64,000 bases of DNA from the NCBI GenBank assembly GCA_025890175.1, contig JANPYM010000011.1, positions 1,158,299 to 1,222,298 of the forward strand, given 5' to 3'. The notes below the pieces were generated by a model that saw only the letters and a list, made by a program, of their open reading frames with translations, did not search any database and had not been told where the DNA came from. Shown one piece after another: positions 45,112 to 59,240 of this stretch (within the stretch, counting starts at the first letter, position 1; each line of letters starts with the position of its first letter). This DNA is from Ciborinia camelliae (lineage: Eukaryota > Ascomycota > Leotiomycetes > Helotiales > Sclerotiniaceae). The translations under genes were made by a program, and so were the position numbers.

Positions 45112-48100
45112 ATTGTTTTCAAGAAATTTGTATAAATATTTATTTTTATATTTACAATTAATAAAAATAACTTATTCTTTGATTTAACTTAATATTGATT
45201 ATATAAATTTAATAATATCTTCGAAAAAAATGATATTATCCTCAACATCATATACAAAATTATTAAATGTAAATATAGCGAATAATTTTTATATTTTTAA
45301 TTTTTAAAACTTTTTTAAATAATTAATATAATTTATTATATCGAAATATATTTTGTTTTTTAATTTTATAATATTTAATATTCGAACAATAAAATTTATT
45401 GGGTTATATTAATAATACTATAATTTTCGTAAAATATATATTCAATCTATTTTTTGTTTTTTAACTTTTTTATTATTTAATAAACTTATTTGTTTTTTAA
45501 AGGTTATAATAATAAACTTTTTTATTAATTTTAATATCGAAAATTTCCCCTATATAACTTACTTAAATATATTTAATCAAAAAAATAATATCAATTATAT
45601 ATCTTTATTTTTATTATTCGATTTATTAGTTTATTATTTTATTTTTTATTTTATACTTTAAATCTTTCGTAATTATTTATAATTTTTTTATAATATAAAA
45701 ATATATTTGTATTAAAGCCTAAAAGCAAAATAAAATAAAAATAATTTTTTATTATTATCAAGATTATATATAAATTTTATATTTATCTTAATTAATAACA
45801 AAGGATTTAATAAAGATTCATTTATTTCTTTTATTAATAAATCAATTATTATACATATCTTAATAACTTCATTTTCAGATTTTAGTTCTAATTTATTATT
45901 TTTATTATAATTCAATAACAAATCAAAATTATAAATATTATTAAATATTATTATTACATTATTCAATATATTTATTATATTTTATAAATTATAATTATAT
46001 ATCAATATTCATAAAATAATTAAATATATATATATGCCTAATTTATATCGTTAAATAATTCTACAAATTTATCAATTTTGGATTTTAAATCTTCATTATT
46101 TAATAAATCCCAACTAAATAAATCTGATTTAGTTTTTATATATATAATAATATTATTATTATAATTAATATTTAATAATAATTTAGAATTAAAAATTAAT
46201 ATTTAATAAAAAAAAAAATAAAAAAAAAATAAAAAAAAATAACAATAAATTAATAATAATAAAAAAAGGAATAATTATTTATTAAATAAATAAATAATTA
46301 ATAATTCTTTATTATAGTATTTTAATAATTATAATATATATATATTTATTGTTATAATAATTATATAATAATTATATAATAATTATATAATATATAATGG
46401 AGATTATAAATGATTATAAAAGGAAGAAGCAATTAATCTAATAGACAAAGTTGTTATAATAATAGTTATATTATATACTAAATATTTCACGTTTTTTATA
46501 TTTATATAAATATAATAGATTATTATAATTTTAAATTTATAAATTATTTAAAATATTTTATATTTTTATTTTTTGTTTTATTTTTTGTTTTATATTAAAT
46601 AAATATTTTTAAAAATCAAATATAAAGTTTAATTATAAAAATAATAAATGAAAAAAAAGAAATATAATATTTTGTATATTATAAATAAAAAAGATAATTT
46701 TTTTAAATAAACATAATATTATAATAAATAGTTATTAATATAATATAATTAAAAAAAAAACGAAAAATAATAAAAATAAAAAAAACAAATTATATTATAA
46801 TAAAAAAATTATAAAAAAAAATTATAAAAATATTCATAATATTGCAAAATTATTAATTAATTAAAATTATATTTTTTTCTCAAATTATATTAATCTGCTT
46901 TTACTTCAATTCTTTATTATTATTAATACCAATAATATTAATCTGAATGTTAATAATATTAATTCGATTTAATTTAAATAAATTAATTATATTAATAACA
47001 TTTTTTATATTAAATATATTAATATTTATAATATAATTAATATTACAAAATATATAAAATATTATTATTACAAACTTATTAATAATTAATAACTTTAATA
47101 TTAAATCTTTCAATTAAAGATTTGGGGTTTTAATTAATTCTTTTTTGTAAAAATATCATTTTTCCTATAATATTAATATTTTGTTATTATTATTATTAAT
47201 AATATCCAGATTTTTGCAAATATTTATAATTAGTTTGATTATAATATCAAATACTGTTTTATTGATATTAATTTGTATTTAATGATTTTGAAAGAAATTG
47301 AATATAAAACATTTAAAATTCTTAATTGTAAAAAACTAACCCATTTAACAGATTTATTTATTAATTTGCTTTTCAATATCTTTGTTAAAAATTATATTAA
47401 ATATTATTAAATAATTATAATATAATTATAAATTATAACTTATTAAATTAATAAAATAAAAAATAATAAATATTTTTGATTTTTAAATATTAATAAATTT
47501 AAAAATAAAAGTGTTGCAATCTATTATATTAAATTTTGATATATAATATATTATTGTTATACTTAATAATCTTAATATAATATTTAAAAGGATTTGAGAT
47601 ACAAATAATATATATTAGATAATAATTTTTTTATTATATAAAATAATTAATTTAACAATTAATTATAAAAAACATTGAATTTTTGGGGTGCCCTAATAGA
47701 TAATAGTAAGTTATTTAATGATATTATTATTTCTAAAAAGATTAAAAAATAAATTTTTTTTTTCAATATAATTATATAAATCTGTTTTATTAATATTTTT
47801 AAAAAATAAATTAAATTTTTTTAAAGTAAAATATTTTTTAATTTGAAAAGGTTTTTGATATAATAAAAGTTTAATTACGATAAAAGTAATATTAAATATT
47901 TGTTATATTTGCGATTTTATATTATATTTTTATTAAAAAAAATAATTATTAATTTATAATTAATTTTTATAAAAAATGATTGATATAATAAAGATTTTTA
48001 TATATTAAAATTATATATAATTTATTAAATATAAAATTTGGTTATATTTTTAGTAATTTTATATTTTGAAAAATAGGAATTTAGGAAAGTGTAAGTATAT

Positions 48101-49390
48101 TGTATTATAATATTTTTTTAAATTTTGATTAAATATATTCTAATATATTTTAAATCTTTTTAATTATTGATTATTTAATATTTAATAGTTTTAATAATAA
48201 ATTAAAATATAAATACTAAATGTCTATTTAATAAAATATAAAAATTAATATTAGGATTAATATATTATTTATAATAATTATTTATGATTTATAATTTTTC
48301 TTCAAATTTAATAAATTTTATATATTCGGTAAAATTCTCAATCTGATTGGATAATATAGTAGCCATAACCAACAATTTAAATTTTGTTATAAGCTATATT
48401 ATAATTATATATAATATTATATTAATATTTTTAATAATATATATTTTATTTATTATTAAAAATTTAAATAATTCTATTAGATTATATTTCTAAATAAAAT
48501 TATTTTGTTTAATCAATTTATCCGTTTAAGCCGCTATATATCCGTTAGCCATTCTATATATTTTAAAATTGGATAAACTATACCAGGATTTCAATGTTAC
48601 TATAAATATAATAATAATTATCCGGAAGTTTTTTTTGATATTATTAAAAATAAAATAGCAATGGATTAGCTTTTTAATAATTTTTTTGTAATATTCCATT
48701 TTTATTTATTGCTTATTATTATAATAAATAAATATTTGGAAATCTTTTGATATAATATTAATTTCGAAAATCTATTATTCTATAAGTTTTAATAATATTA
48801 AAAAAAGTTTTGGTTTAATTAATAATAAACGGTTTGGAATATTAAAAACGATATATAGATTTTTTTTTGGTATATTTAAAAGGGGATTGTTATTTATTAT
48901 TTCGCTATTTATATTAATTTAAACTTGTATTTAGAAATATATATTAGTATTTGTAGTTTTTTATATATTATACTTTTTTAATATTTTTTTATAATTTAAT
49001 AATTATTTAATATAGATTTTGAAAATATTATTTTTTTTATTTTAATATTATAATATTAATTAATAATTTGTATAAAATTAATATATATAACAATTTATTT
49101 AAATTCAGAATTTTATTATTTTAATAATTTTTTTTAGTTTGGTAGTATTAGTTAATAAATAAATCCTAATTTTAAAATTTTGCAAAATTTTAATAATTTA
49201 GCGAATTTTTATAATTTGCTAATTTTTGAATTGGAAAATTGATTTAATAAATAAAAAACAAGATTTATTTATATTAAAATTAAAAAATTAATAATTTTTT
49301 TTATAATTATATAATTGATAATTAACATTATTTAAAAATCCCTTTAATATAATATTATTATTAATAATAACCTTTATAAAAATATAAAAT
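45112..49390. other. AT-only DNA with faint element remnants
   Basis: No intact gene. A 70-codon minus-strand frame (47113-46901) and an 84-codon one (45966-45712) are Ile/Asn-rich, as expected of RIP-degraded or random AT DNA. A less degraded patch near 48,520-48,600 (TATCCGTTTAAGCCGCTATA) may be an element scrap. Confidence 0.5.
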
Positions 49391-49552
49391 TGTTGAAGAT
49401 CATATCACTATACCATATTCACTATAGTATAACTCTACCCCACCTCCTAAAGTAGCTTAGCTTCTTATTGTACAGTACCCTCTATCTACTTTACAGTTCC
49501 TGTACATAGCTTTAGACTACACACACAATATACACATACCATATGTTCAATA
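49391..49552 (+). mobile_element. Solo LTR E3b with 5-bp target duplication
   Basis: 162 bp, colinear with E3a (shared CACCTCCTAAAGTAGCTTAG and CTACTTTACAGTTCCTGTAC) with two small indels. Flanks AAAAT at 49386-49390 and AAAAT at 49553-49557 form a perfect 5-bp target duplication. Confidence 0.85.
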
Positions 49553-51332
49553 AAAATATTATATTTTTATTTTTATGGGATAAATATTTTAATTTTAAAT
49601 TTTAAAGTAAATTTTTTGAATTTATTATATTAATATTATTTTTAATATCTTATAAAATATTTATTATTAATTTTTCTAATATTAACTTATTATTGAAATA
49701 TTTCAAAATAATATAAATAATTAAATATTAATTATAAAAAGTTATACAATTAAATAAATTTTAAATGTTACGGGTTATTTTTAATTAAATAATCTAAATT
49801 TTTGATTTTAATATTTTATTAATATTAATATTTTTTAATTTTTTATTGGAGTTAGTTTATCCTAAAGGAAATATAATAATAGAGAAAATGAATAACAAAT
49901 TAAATTTTGGTGAAGATATATTAAAAATGAAAATAATATTTTATTAAACTTTTTTTAATATTTGGGGTAAACTTTTTAATATAATTATAAATAACAAATA
50001 CAATAAATTAAATATATATTATTTTTGGAATTTATTAAATATAATTATTTTTTTCCTAAAATCATTATTAAATATATTTATAAACAAATTAAAAAACAAT
50101 AATAAAGCTATATTAATTAATTAATTAATACTTTTTTTTTTTTTATATAAATTATAACATAATTGGCGTTTACAATTATACGGATAATATATATCTATAA
50201 TTATATTTGCTTTTCAATAATATTTATTTGTTTGTTTAAAAATATACTATTTCTAATTATTAAGTTAATATAATACAACCAATAAAAACAAAAAGTATAA
50301 TAATTAATCGTTTTTTAATTTGATTTGTTAAAATAAATATTCGAATATTTAGTATTTTTATAATTTTTTTTTTTAATAATAATTTATTAAATAATTTTAA
50401 TATTAAATTTTTTTATTTTAAATGTAATTAATATTTGGGGTATAATAATTGCTTTATATAATTTTTTAAATATTAATTGGAATTTGGGTAAAATTAAAAA
50501 TTCTATAATAATATTAATATTAAATAAACTAAAATAATTAATTATTTTTTTTAAATGTTAAATTGTTTTTAATTTAATAAGGATATTAAATAGTTTATAT
50601 AATATATTATTATTATTGGATAATAAGGTTTATATTGTTATATATAATTTAATATTTATTAATTTTTTTATTATTAATTTTATATTTGTAAATAATATTA
50701 TAATTGAAAAATATTAAGATTTGTATTAAATTAATATAAATAAATTATAAATTAATAAATGATAAATATATATATTATAAAATAAAGATTATATATATTT
50801 ATAAAAAATAATAAAATATTATTAATTTGTTAAATAAAATTAATTATCAATATATATAAAGGTTTAAAAATATTATAAAAAAAATTATTGAATAATAAAG
50901 ATTGGATATATAATTAAATAATTATATATTTTTTTTGTTAAATATAGTTTTTATAATAAAATATAAAAATATAAATAATTATTATATTATTATTAAAAAA
51001 AAAAAAAAGCAAATTATGATAAATAATAATAATTATAAAAAATAAAATTAGTTTTAATATTATATTAAAAAATAAATATATATTAAATAAATATTATTAT
51101 TATTATTATTTTTATTATTTTAAAAATAAAAATCTTTTAGTTTTTTTAAATATTTATAATTTTATCTATATAAGCTATATTATTTTATATATTAAAATAA
51201 TATTTTTAATCTTTTCTTTTAAATTATAATTTATTTATGATAATAAGATTTTATTTTATTTATATAAATTATATATATTTTATATATTATTTAAATATTT
51301 AATTAATATATTAATTATAAATCAATTAGTTT
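49553..51332. other. AT-only DNA, no gene seen
   Basis: Near-pure A/T with two TTTGGGGTA patches (49,965; 50,437). No feature can be assigned. Confidence 0.5.
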
Positions 51333-51522
51333 TGTCATACGCGTCACATAGGATCATAAAGGTGAAATCGTAGATATGCAATCTGATAAAAGAACTATGC
51401 TAAAAAGGAAAGGATCCTCTTGGAAAGAACACTATCTAATATAGACGTTGATCATGTGACCATGGTGGTCACGTGATCAATCACGTGACTGTCATCTACT
51501 AGGCAAGGGCCTTGGCGTGACA
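51333..51522 (+). repeat. Repeat E2, best-preserved copy (190 bp)
   Basis: Begins TGTCATACGCGTCACATAGG and ends GGGCCTTGGCGTGACA; the outermost 5 bp are inverted (TGTCA/TGACA). Carries CATGTGAC, CACGTGAT and CACGTGAC motifs. Probably a solo LTR or MITE; no clean target duplication seen. Least RIP-affected copy and best seed for a consensus. Confidence 0.85.
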
Positions 51523-52433
51523 CTTAATTTTATTATTTACAAATTGAAATTTATTAATAATTATTATTTTTATAAATTTAATTTTATAATAAATATTCTA
51601 AATTTTGTTATAATTATTAATTCAACAATTTTTTTTTATATTTTTATAAAAAACATTATTAATAATAACTTTTTAATAATTTTAAAAAACAAAAAAACTA
51701 AATAACTTATTTTCTTTTTAAATAATAATTAATTTGTTATTTTTAAAAAACAAAATAAATTTTGATATTATCAAAATTGTTTACAACAAATTTATAAAAA
51801 ACTTTTAATTAAAAAACTAAATATTAAAAATTTATTCCGAAAAAAGCTTAATTATATCGAATTTATTAAAACTTTATTTCAAAATAATATTTGTTATATA
51901 TTTTTTATTATTAATAATAATAATTATTTTTTTAATTAAATTTTTAAAAATAAATTTATTTAAATTATTATAATCAATATTTATACTCTTTATACTTTTT
52001 ATTACCATTACAATATCGAAATCTTTATAATTTTTATATAAAATATTATAAATTAACAAAAAAAAAATATAACAAAAAATTCTAATCCAAAAAACTTTTT
52101 ATTTATTTATTTTTCCAATTATATTAATATATTTTCTTTTTTTATTATCAATATTTTATCTTTTTATCAACCCAATTTTAATTATCATATAATTTTTAAA
52201 AAAAATAAAAAATCAAATTAGATTTTTCATTTTTATAAAATATTATAAACTAAATTCAATAAAATTCGTTAATTCGTTTTTAAGAATCTTTTTAAAAACT
52301 TTATTATTATAAATTTTATTTTATATACAACTTTAATTATATTTATTAAACAATTAAAAAAAATATATATTTTTATTTCAATTATTAATAATTTAATATT
52401 ATTTCTCGAAAAAATGAATATTCATTTTTTTTA
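51523..52433. repeat. Repeat R3, copy 1
   Basis: Colinear with 63105-64000 for about 900 bp. Both retain a 61-codon minus-strand frame at matching places (52059-51874 and 63625-63440), starting MLIYNILYKN and ending INNKKYITNIILK or close. This is probably an eroded piece of element protein rather than a gene. Confidence 0.7.
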
Positions 52434-53444
52434 ATCAATAATATTATTTTTTTAATAATTAATAATAAATTTTTAATTTATTTTAATATTTATTATACTT
52501 TTAATTATATTTATATAATTATTCCAAAAAATAAGAATTTAATTATTTTTTATATATTTATAAAAAATTATAAAAATTTAATATTTTTATTTAAATTTTA
52601 TAAAAGATTAATTATTTTTCAATAATATATTAATAATATATTATTAAAATATTTTAATATTTTTTATATTATTTATATAAACAATATTCTTATTTTTAAT
52701 TAAATAAAAAAAAACATTAAATTTATATAATAAAGATTTTTAAAAAACTAAAATATACTAAACTTCAAACTAATATTAAAAAAAACGAATTTAATATTTT
52801 ATAAATCAAATTCTTTAAATTAATAATTTTTTTTATTAAATTTTTTATTAATTCTAAAAAAATCAAAATTATTCAAAATTAATTAATTTTTATATTTATT
52901 ATCAAATTATAAGATTTTCTAAAATTTATTAATTATTATTATCGTTTTATTCAAAACTTTTTAAAAATTATTTAACTATTAATTCTTTTTATCAAAAATA
53001 AATTTAAACAAAATTTTGTTTAAAATAAAATTGTTTAGTTTATATTTCAAATATTAAAAAATTTATTTATTTCGATTTCTATTTTTATATATTTTAATTA
53101 AAATAAAAAATTTATTATTAAAATGAATTTTTTTAATTATATTTATAATAAATATTTATTCTAAAAAATTAATAATATTCTTTATTTTATAACTTTTTTT
53201 TTTTAAATTTTATTTTTAATCAAAATTAATTATAAAATTTATAATAAAAAATTATTAATTATTATTAATACTTTTAAATATTAATAATCTAAATTCGAAA
53301 AAACAAAGATTTTTATTTATATTTTAATTAATTACAAAGTTTTAAAATATTTTATAATTATAAAAAAACTGAATTAATAATAAATTTAATAAATATTAAT
53401 ATTATTTAATTATAATTTTAAAATTTAATATTAATCAAAAAAAT

Positions 53445-55205
53445 TAAATATTACTACAAATATTTTAATTTCAAAGCTTAATAATAAACTTATTAATAAT
53501 CAAAAAAATTAATAATAATATTAATATTAATACATTTTTAATTCTAAATAATTATTATTAAAACTTTAAAATTGTTTTAAAACAATTATTTTGAAAAAAA
53601 ATAAAAACAATTTTATTGATTTTATATTTTTAACCTTTATTTTAATTTAAAATAATAATTTATTTAATAAATTAAAATTTTTTAATAAAACTAAAATTTT
53701 ATTTTTTGTTTATATTATAAATATTTAATTTTAAAATTCTTTTTGTAAACAAATAATTCAAAAATTAATTAATAATAATTAATTCGATAAAAATATATAA
53801 TTTGATTTATATTTTATTTAAAATAATGTTTTGTTATATTAAAAACAAATATAAATATTTAATTTAATTTAAATAAAAATTATTGAAAAAATTTATTATA
53901 TTTTAGTAATTAAATATTTTGAATTAATTTAAATATTATTTTATTTTTAATATTTTTATTATTAGTTTAATATAAATATTATAATTATTTAATATTTATA
54001 TAATTATTATAAATATAAATAAATAAAGGTTTTTCAAAATATCTATAACAAAATTTTAAATTCATTTTTAATTATTAATTGCCCCTAATAATATATTAAT
54101 ATAAATTATATTATTTAATTTTCAATTATATAAAATAAATATAATATTATTATTATACAAATATACAAATTAATTAAACAAAAAATTTTCAAATTTATTC
54201 GAATTAATTTTTTTTTAAGATTTTTTAATAATAAAGGCTTTAATATCAAAAAAACAATTAAAATAATTTTTTATATTATTTTACAATTAAATATTAAAAT
54301 AATCAAATTTTTTATTTCTAATAAAGATTTATAATAAAATAATAAAATATAATAATATTTTTATTAATTATAAAATATCTATAAATTTATATCTATCGTT
54401 TATTATTTCAAAACAAATGATTAATTTGAAATATTGAATCAAAAGTTTGAAAAATATTTGTATTATTATATTAATTATTTCCAAAATAATTGAAATAAAT
54501 AATTTATATTCATTAAAACTATAATTAATTTTATATATTTTGTAATTATTGGGATTAATTTATCCTTTATTTATAATAATTTTAAATTATAATAAATCTT
54601 TAATTTTATTTTATAAAAAAAACCAAAAAAGTTTTAAAATATTAATTTTAAATTTAAAAAATATTAAATCTTAATATTTGTTTAAAAAATAAAAAATATT
54701 TATTAATATTATATTAAGTTTATTATATTTAATTAAATTTAAATAAAATATAAGATTGATTTTTATTATAAATTAGTTTTTTTATATAAAAAAAACAATT
54801 TGATTTAATTAAATATTAAAAATATTAAATTTTTTTATTTATTTAAAAAATTAAATTATAAAAATATTAAATTTTATATTATTTTTTAATTTATTAAATT
54901 GTTTTTTTATAAATTATTTTTGTTTAATAAACTAAATCGTATTTATAATGTTTTTTATTTAAACCTTATTTATTTTTATATAAACAATTTTCTGTTTAAA
55001 CAATATATCGATTTATTTTAAATCTTTAAGATTGATAAAGAGAAGGAATATAAGATTATCAAAATTTTGAATTCTTAATTTTATTAAAATATTTTACAAT
55101 ATTATATTAAATATATTGATTAGAATATTAATTATAAATAATAAAATATTAATAGGTTTTTTTATTATAAAAAATTTATTTAAGATTTTTATAAATAATA
55201 TTTTT
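53445..55205 (+). repeat. Repeat R4, left arm of a large inverted repeat
   Basis: Inverted counterpart of 55596-57167. For example, TTTATTTAAACCTTATTTAT near 54,955 corresponds to ATAAATAAGGTTTAAATAAA near 55,829. Arms differ mainly by transitions and small indels. Confidence 0.75.
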
Positions 55206-55285
55206 ATAAGCCTAATAATTAAAAAAGGGGAGGGATTTATATTCTACGTTTTGTAGAAGTTTATTAATTTAAAACTGGGGAATAA

Positions 55286-55560
55286 TATAACAAAATTACA
55301 GGGGTACGGATTATATAACTAGCATATAATCTATAATTACATATTTAATAATAAATATTTTTTATTTTTATAGTATTAGATTTTAGACATAGTATTCGTT
55401 TAATATTATACACTAAGCATTAACGTTAATTTAGTACAGCTACCTGGATCTATATAAAATTTAGTTATCCTACACCTTCTTCTAATATTAAAATCTAGAT
55501 TTTCATTAATACGAATCCTAGTTCCTAAATCATTAGATTTCCAAGTCGTCCTCGTAATAT
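55286..55560 (-). repeat. Repeat L, copy D (RIP-mutated), in the R4 spacer
   Basis: Reverse copy with its CACGTG region destroyed (GGATTATATAACTAGCATAT) but the 5' end preserved (CCAAGTCGTCCTCGTAATAT). It lies between the two R4 arms. Confidence 0.8.
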
Positions 55561-55595
55561 GTAATACAAAATTAAAGAATTAAAATTATTAAATT

Positions 55596-57167
55596 TATAA
55601 AAATATTATTTATAAAAATTCTAAATAAATTTTTTGTAATAAAAAAATTTATTAATGTTTTATTATTTATAATTAATATTTTAATTAATTTATTTAATAT
55701 AATATTATAGAATATTTTAATAAAACTAAAAATCTAAAATTTTAATAATTTTATATATTTTTTTTTTATTAATTTTAAAAATTTAAAATAAATTAATATA
55801 TTATTTAAACAAAAAATTGTTTATATAAAATAAATAAGGTTTAAATAAAAAATGTTATAAATATAATTTAATTTATTAAATAAAAATAATTTATAAAAGA
55901 ATAATTTAATAAATTAAAAAATAATATAAAATCTAATATTTTTATAATTTAATTTTTTAAATAAATAAAAAGTTTTAATATTTTTAATATTTAATTAAAT
56001 TAAATTGTTTTTTTTATATAAAAAAGTTAATTTATAATAAAAATCGATTTTATATTTTATTCAGGTTTAATTAAATATAATAAATTTAATATAATTCTAA
56101 TAAACATCTTTTATTTTTTAAACAAATATTAAAGTTTAATGTTTTTTGAATTTGAAATTAATATTTTAAGATTTTTTTAACTTTTTTTGTAAAACAAAAT
56201 TAAAAATTTATTATAATTTAAAATTATTATAAATAAAAAATAAATTAATTTTGGTAATTATAAAATATATAAAATTAATTGTAATTTTAATTAATATAAA
56301 TTATTTATTTTAATTATTTTAAAAGTAATTAATATAATAATATAAATATTTTTTAATATTAAAACTTTTATTATCAAAAATCTTTTAAAAAAAAACTAGT
56401 TTGAATAAATTCAAAATTTTTTGATTTAATCAATTTGTATATTTATATAATAATAATGTTATATTTGTTTCATATAATTAAAAACTAAATAATATAATTT
56501 ATATTAATATATTATCAAAAGTGATTAATAATCGAAAATAAATTTAAAATATTATTGTAAATATTTTAAAAAATCTTTATTTATTTGTATTTATAGTAAT
56601 TATATAAATATTAAATAATTATAATATTTATATTAAATTAATAATAAAAAAATTAAAATTAAAATAATATTTAAATTAATTTAAAATATTTAATTGTTAG
56701 AGTATAATAAATCTTTTTAATAAATTTTTATTTAAATTAAATTAAGTATTTATATTTGCTTTTAATATAGCAAAATATTGTTTTAAATAAAATATAAATT
56801 AAATTATATATTTTTATTAAATTGATTATTATTAATTAATTTTCGAATTATTTGTTTATAAAAAAGATTTTAAAATTGGGTATTTATAATATAAATAAAA
56901 AGCAAAGTTTTAGTTTTATTAGAAAATTTTAGTTTATTAAATAAATTATTATTTTAAATCAAAATAGGGGTTAAAAATATAAAATCAATAAAATTGTTTT
57001 TATTTTGTTTTAAAATAATTATTTTAAAATAATTTCAAAATTATGATAATAATTATTTAAAATTAAAAATATATTAATATTAATATTATTATTAATTATT
57101 TTAATTATTAATAAGTTTATTGCTAGATTTTTGAATCAAAATGTTTACAATAATATTTAATTTTTTT
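55596..57167 (-). repeat. Repeat R4, right arm
   Basis: Inverted copy of 53445-55205; it ends exactly where the reverse E2 at 57168 begins. Confidence 0.75.
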
Positions 57168-58773
57168 TGTCACGCCAAGGCCCCTGCCTAGTATAACAGT
57201 CACGTGATTGATTATATAACCACTATGATCATATAATCAACGTTTATATTAGATAGTATTTTTTTTAAGAAAATTCTTTTCTTTTTAGTATAATTTTTTT
57301 ATTAAATTATATATTTATAATTTTATTTTTATAATTTTATATAATATGTATAATATAAGAATTATACTCATTCCATTTTATATCTTTATAAAAAATATAA
57401 AAAATCTATAAAATAATTTTGCATTTTAAAATTTATATTTTTGAAAATATTTTTTAATAATTATTTAAATATTTATAAATATTTAAATTTTTAATTAAAA
57501 AAATATGGATTTGTAATAAATTGCAACGATATCGATTTTACAATTATACGAAACAATTTAAGGATATTATAATAAAGTCTTCACGATATACTAAAAAACG
57601 AAACAGTTTTAAAACACTATAATAAAATCTTTATAAAATATAAATTTGTAACGATTTATAATAATAATAATTTTATAAACCAAAATTTTAATATAAATAA
57701 ATTATTCGAATTATCAAATAACAATAAATCTTATATTACAAAATATTTATTAAAATATATAATTATTAAATAAATATTTATTTATATTTATTTTCAAATA
57801 AATTATAATAAACTTTATATAATAGAATATTTATTAAAATATTAATTATATTTATATATTATTAATTAAATATTTATTTATATTTATTTTTAAATAAATT
57901 GTAATAAATTTTGTATTTATTTTTAAATCGATACAAAAAATTTGTTTTATTAATAATAAAACGATTTTTTTATTTATTTTTGTTTTTTATTATTTTAAAA
58001 TCAAATTGCTTTTTTAAATAATATATTTTTTTAATATAAAACAATTATAATTTGTTAATAAAAGATATTGTATTATTAATTGAGTATAATTTTGATTTTA
58101 TTATAACTTTTTTATTATTTAATAATATTGCTAATAACAATAAAATTTATATTTAACACAATTTTTTTTTAAAAAAAAACAAATCCAATATTATTCCCCA
58201 ATTAGAAAAATTCAAAAAAATTGAAGAATTAAAAAATTTTAGTTTAAAAAAATTAGCTTTTATGTTTATTTAAATAAATAATATATTTCGAAAATATAAT
58301 AATATAATAATAATTTATAATAAATTTATTCCGTTTTATAATAATTAAAAGATATTAATTTTTAAATTAAAAAAAAAACTTAAAATTATTAATAGTTTTG
58401 TTATTAATTTTAATAATATTATAAAAAATAAAATTTCAATTATTTTCAATTAAAATATATAAATTTTTAATTTTAATATAAAAATTAATAAGTTTATTAT
58501 TATTTAAAAAAAATATTAATAAAAAATTATTAATTTTATTATTATTATTTAATAATTCAAAAAAAAGTATAAAAAAAACAATTATTATAATTATAATTGA
58601 TTTTTATTTTTATTAAATAATATAAATTTTTTTTAATTTAATTAAATTTAAAATTAAAAAAAACAAACAATAGATTTTTTAATATAAATTTTAATAATTT
58701 CAAATAATTTAGAAATTAAATATAAATAATTTTTATACATTAATTAATTATATAATATATATATTATTACAAA
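57168..58773 (-). repeat. Repeat R5, minus-oriented copy starting with E2
   Basis: Inverted counterpart of 42967-44622. E2 in reverse (57168 to about 57353) begins TGTCACGCCAAGGCCCCTGC. The unit stops exactly where a forward E2 begins at 58774. Confidence 0.75.
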
Positions 58774-59240
58774 TGTTATACGCGTCATATAGGATTGTAT
58801 CACGAGGACGACTTAGGAATCTAATGATTTGGAAGCTAGTATTCGTATTGATGAAAATCTAGATTCTAATGCTAGAAGAAGGTGCAGGATAGCTGAACCT
58901 TATATAGACCTAGGCAGCTGTACTGAACTAGCGCTAGTGCCTAGCGCATAATACTAAGCGAGTACTATGCCTAGAACCTAATACTATAGGAATGAAGAGC
59001 ATTCACCACCAGGCACGTGATCGTAGGTCACGTGCTAGTCACGTGACCCGTACCCCTGTAACTTCGTCACAGATTATGAAAATGAAATCGTAGATATATA
59101 ATCTGATAAAAAAATTATACTAAAAAAAAAAGAATTTTTTTGAAAAGAATATTATTTAATATAAAGATAATTATATAATTATAATAATTATATAATCAAT
59201 TACATAATTATCATTTATTAGGTAGGGGTTTTAATATAAT
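58774..59240 (+). repeat. Repeat E2 copy interrupted by repeat L
   Basis: TGTTATACGCGTCATATAGGAT (58774-58795), then L (58796-59071), then GATTATGAAAATGAAATCGT and the rest of E2. Paralogues at 37242 and 51333 show the uninterrupted site. A 3-4 bp GAT(T) is duplicated at the junctions. Confidence 0.85.
58796..59071 (+). repeat. Repeat L, copy E, nested in E2
   Basis: 276 bp, almost unmutated, with three CACGTG sites and the GATCGTAGG spacer variant that it shares with copy F but not with A or C. Its host E2 is degraded, so L arrived after most of the RIP. Confidence 0.9.
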
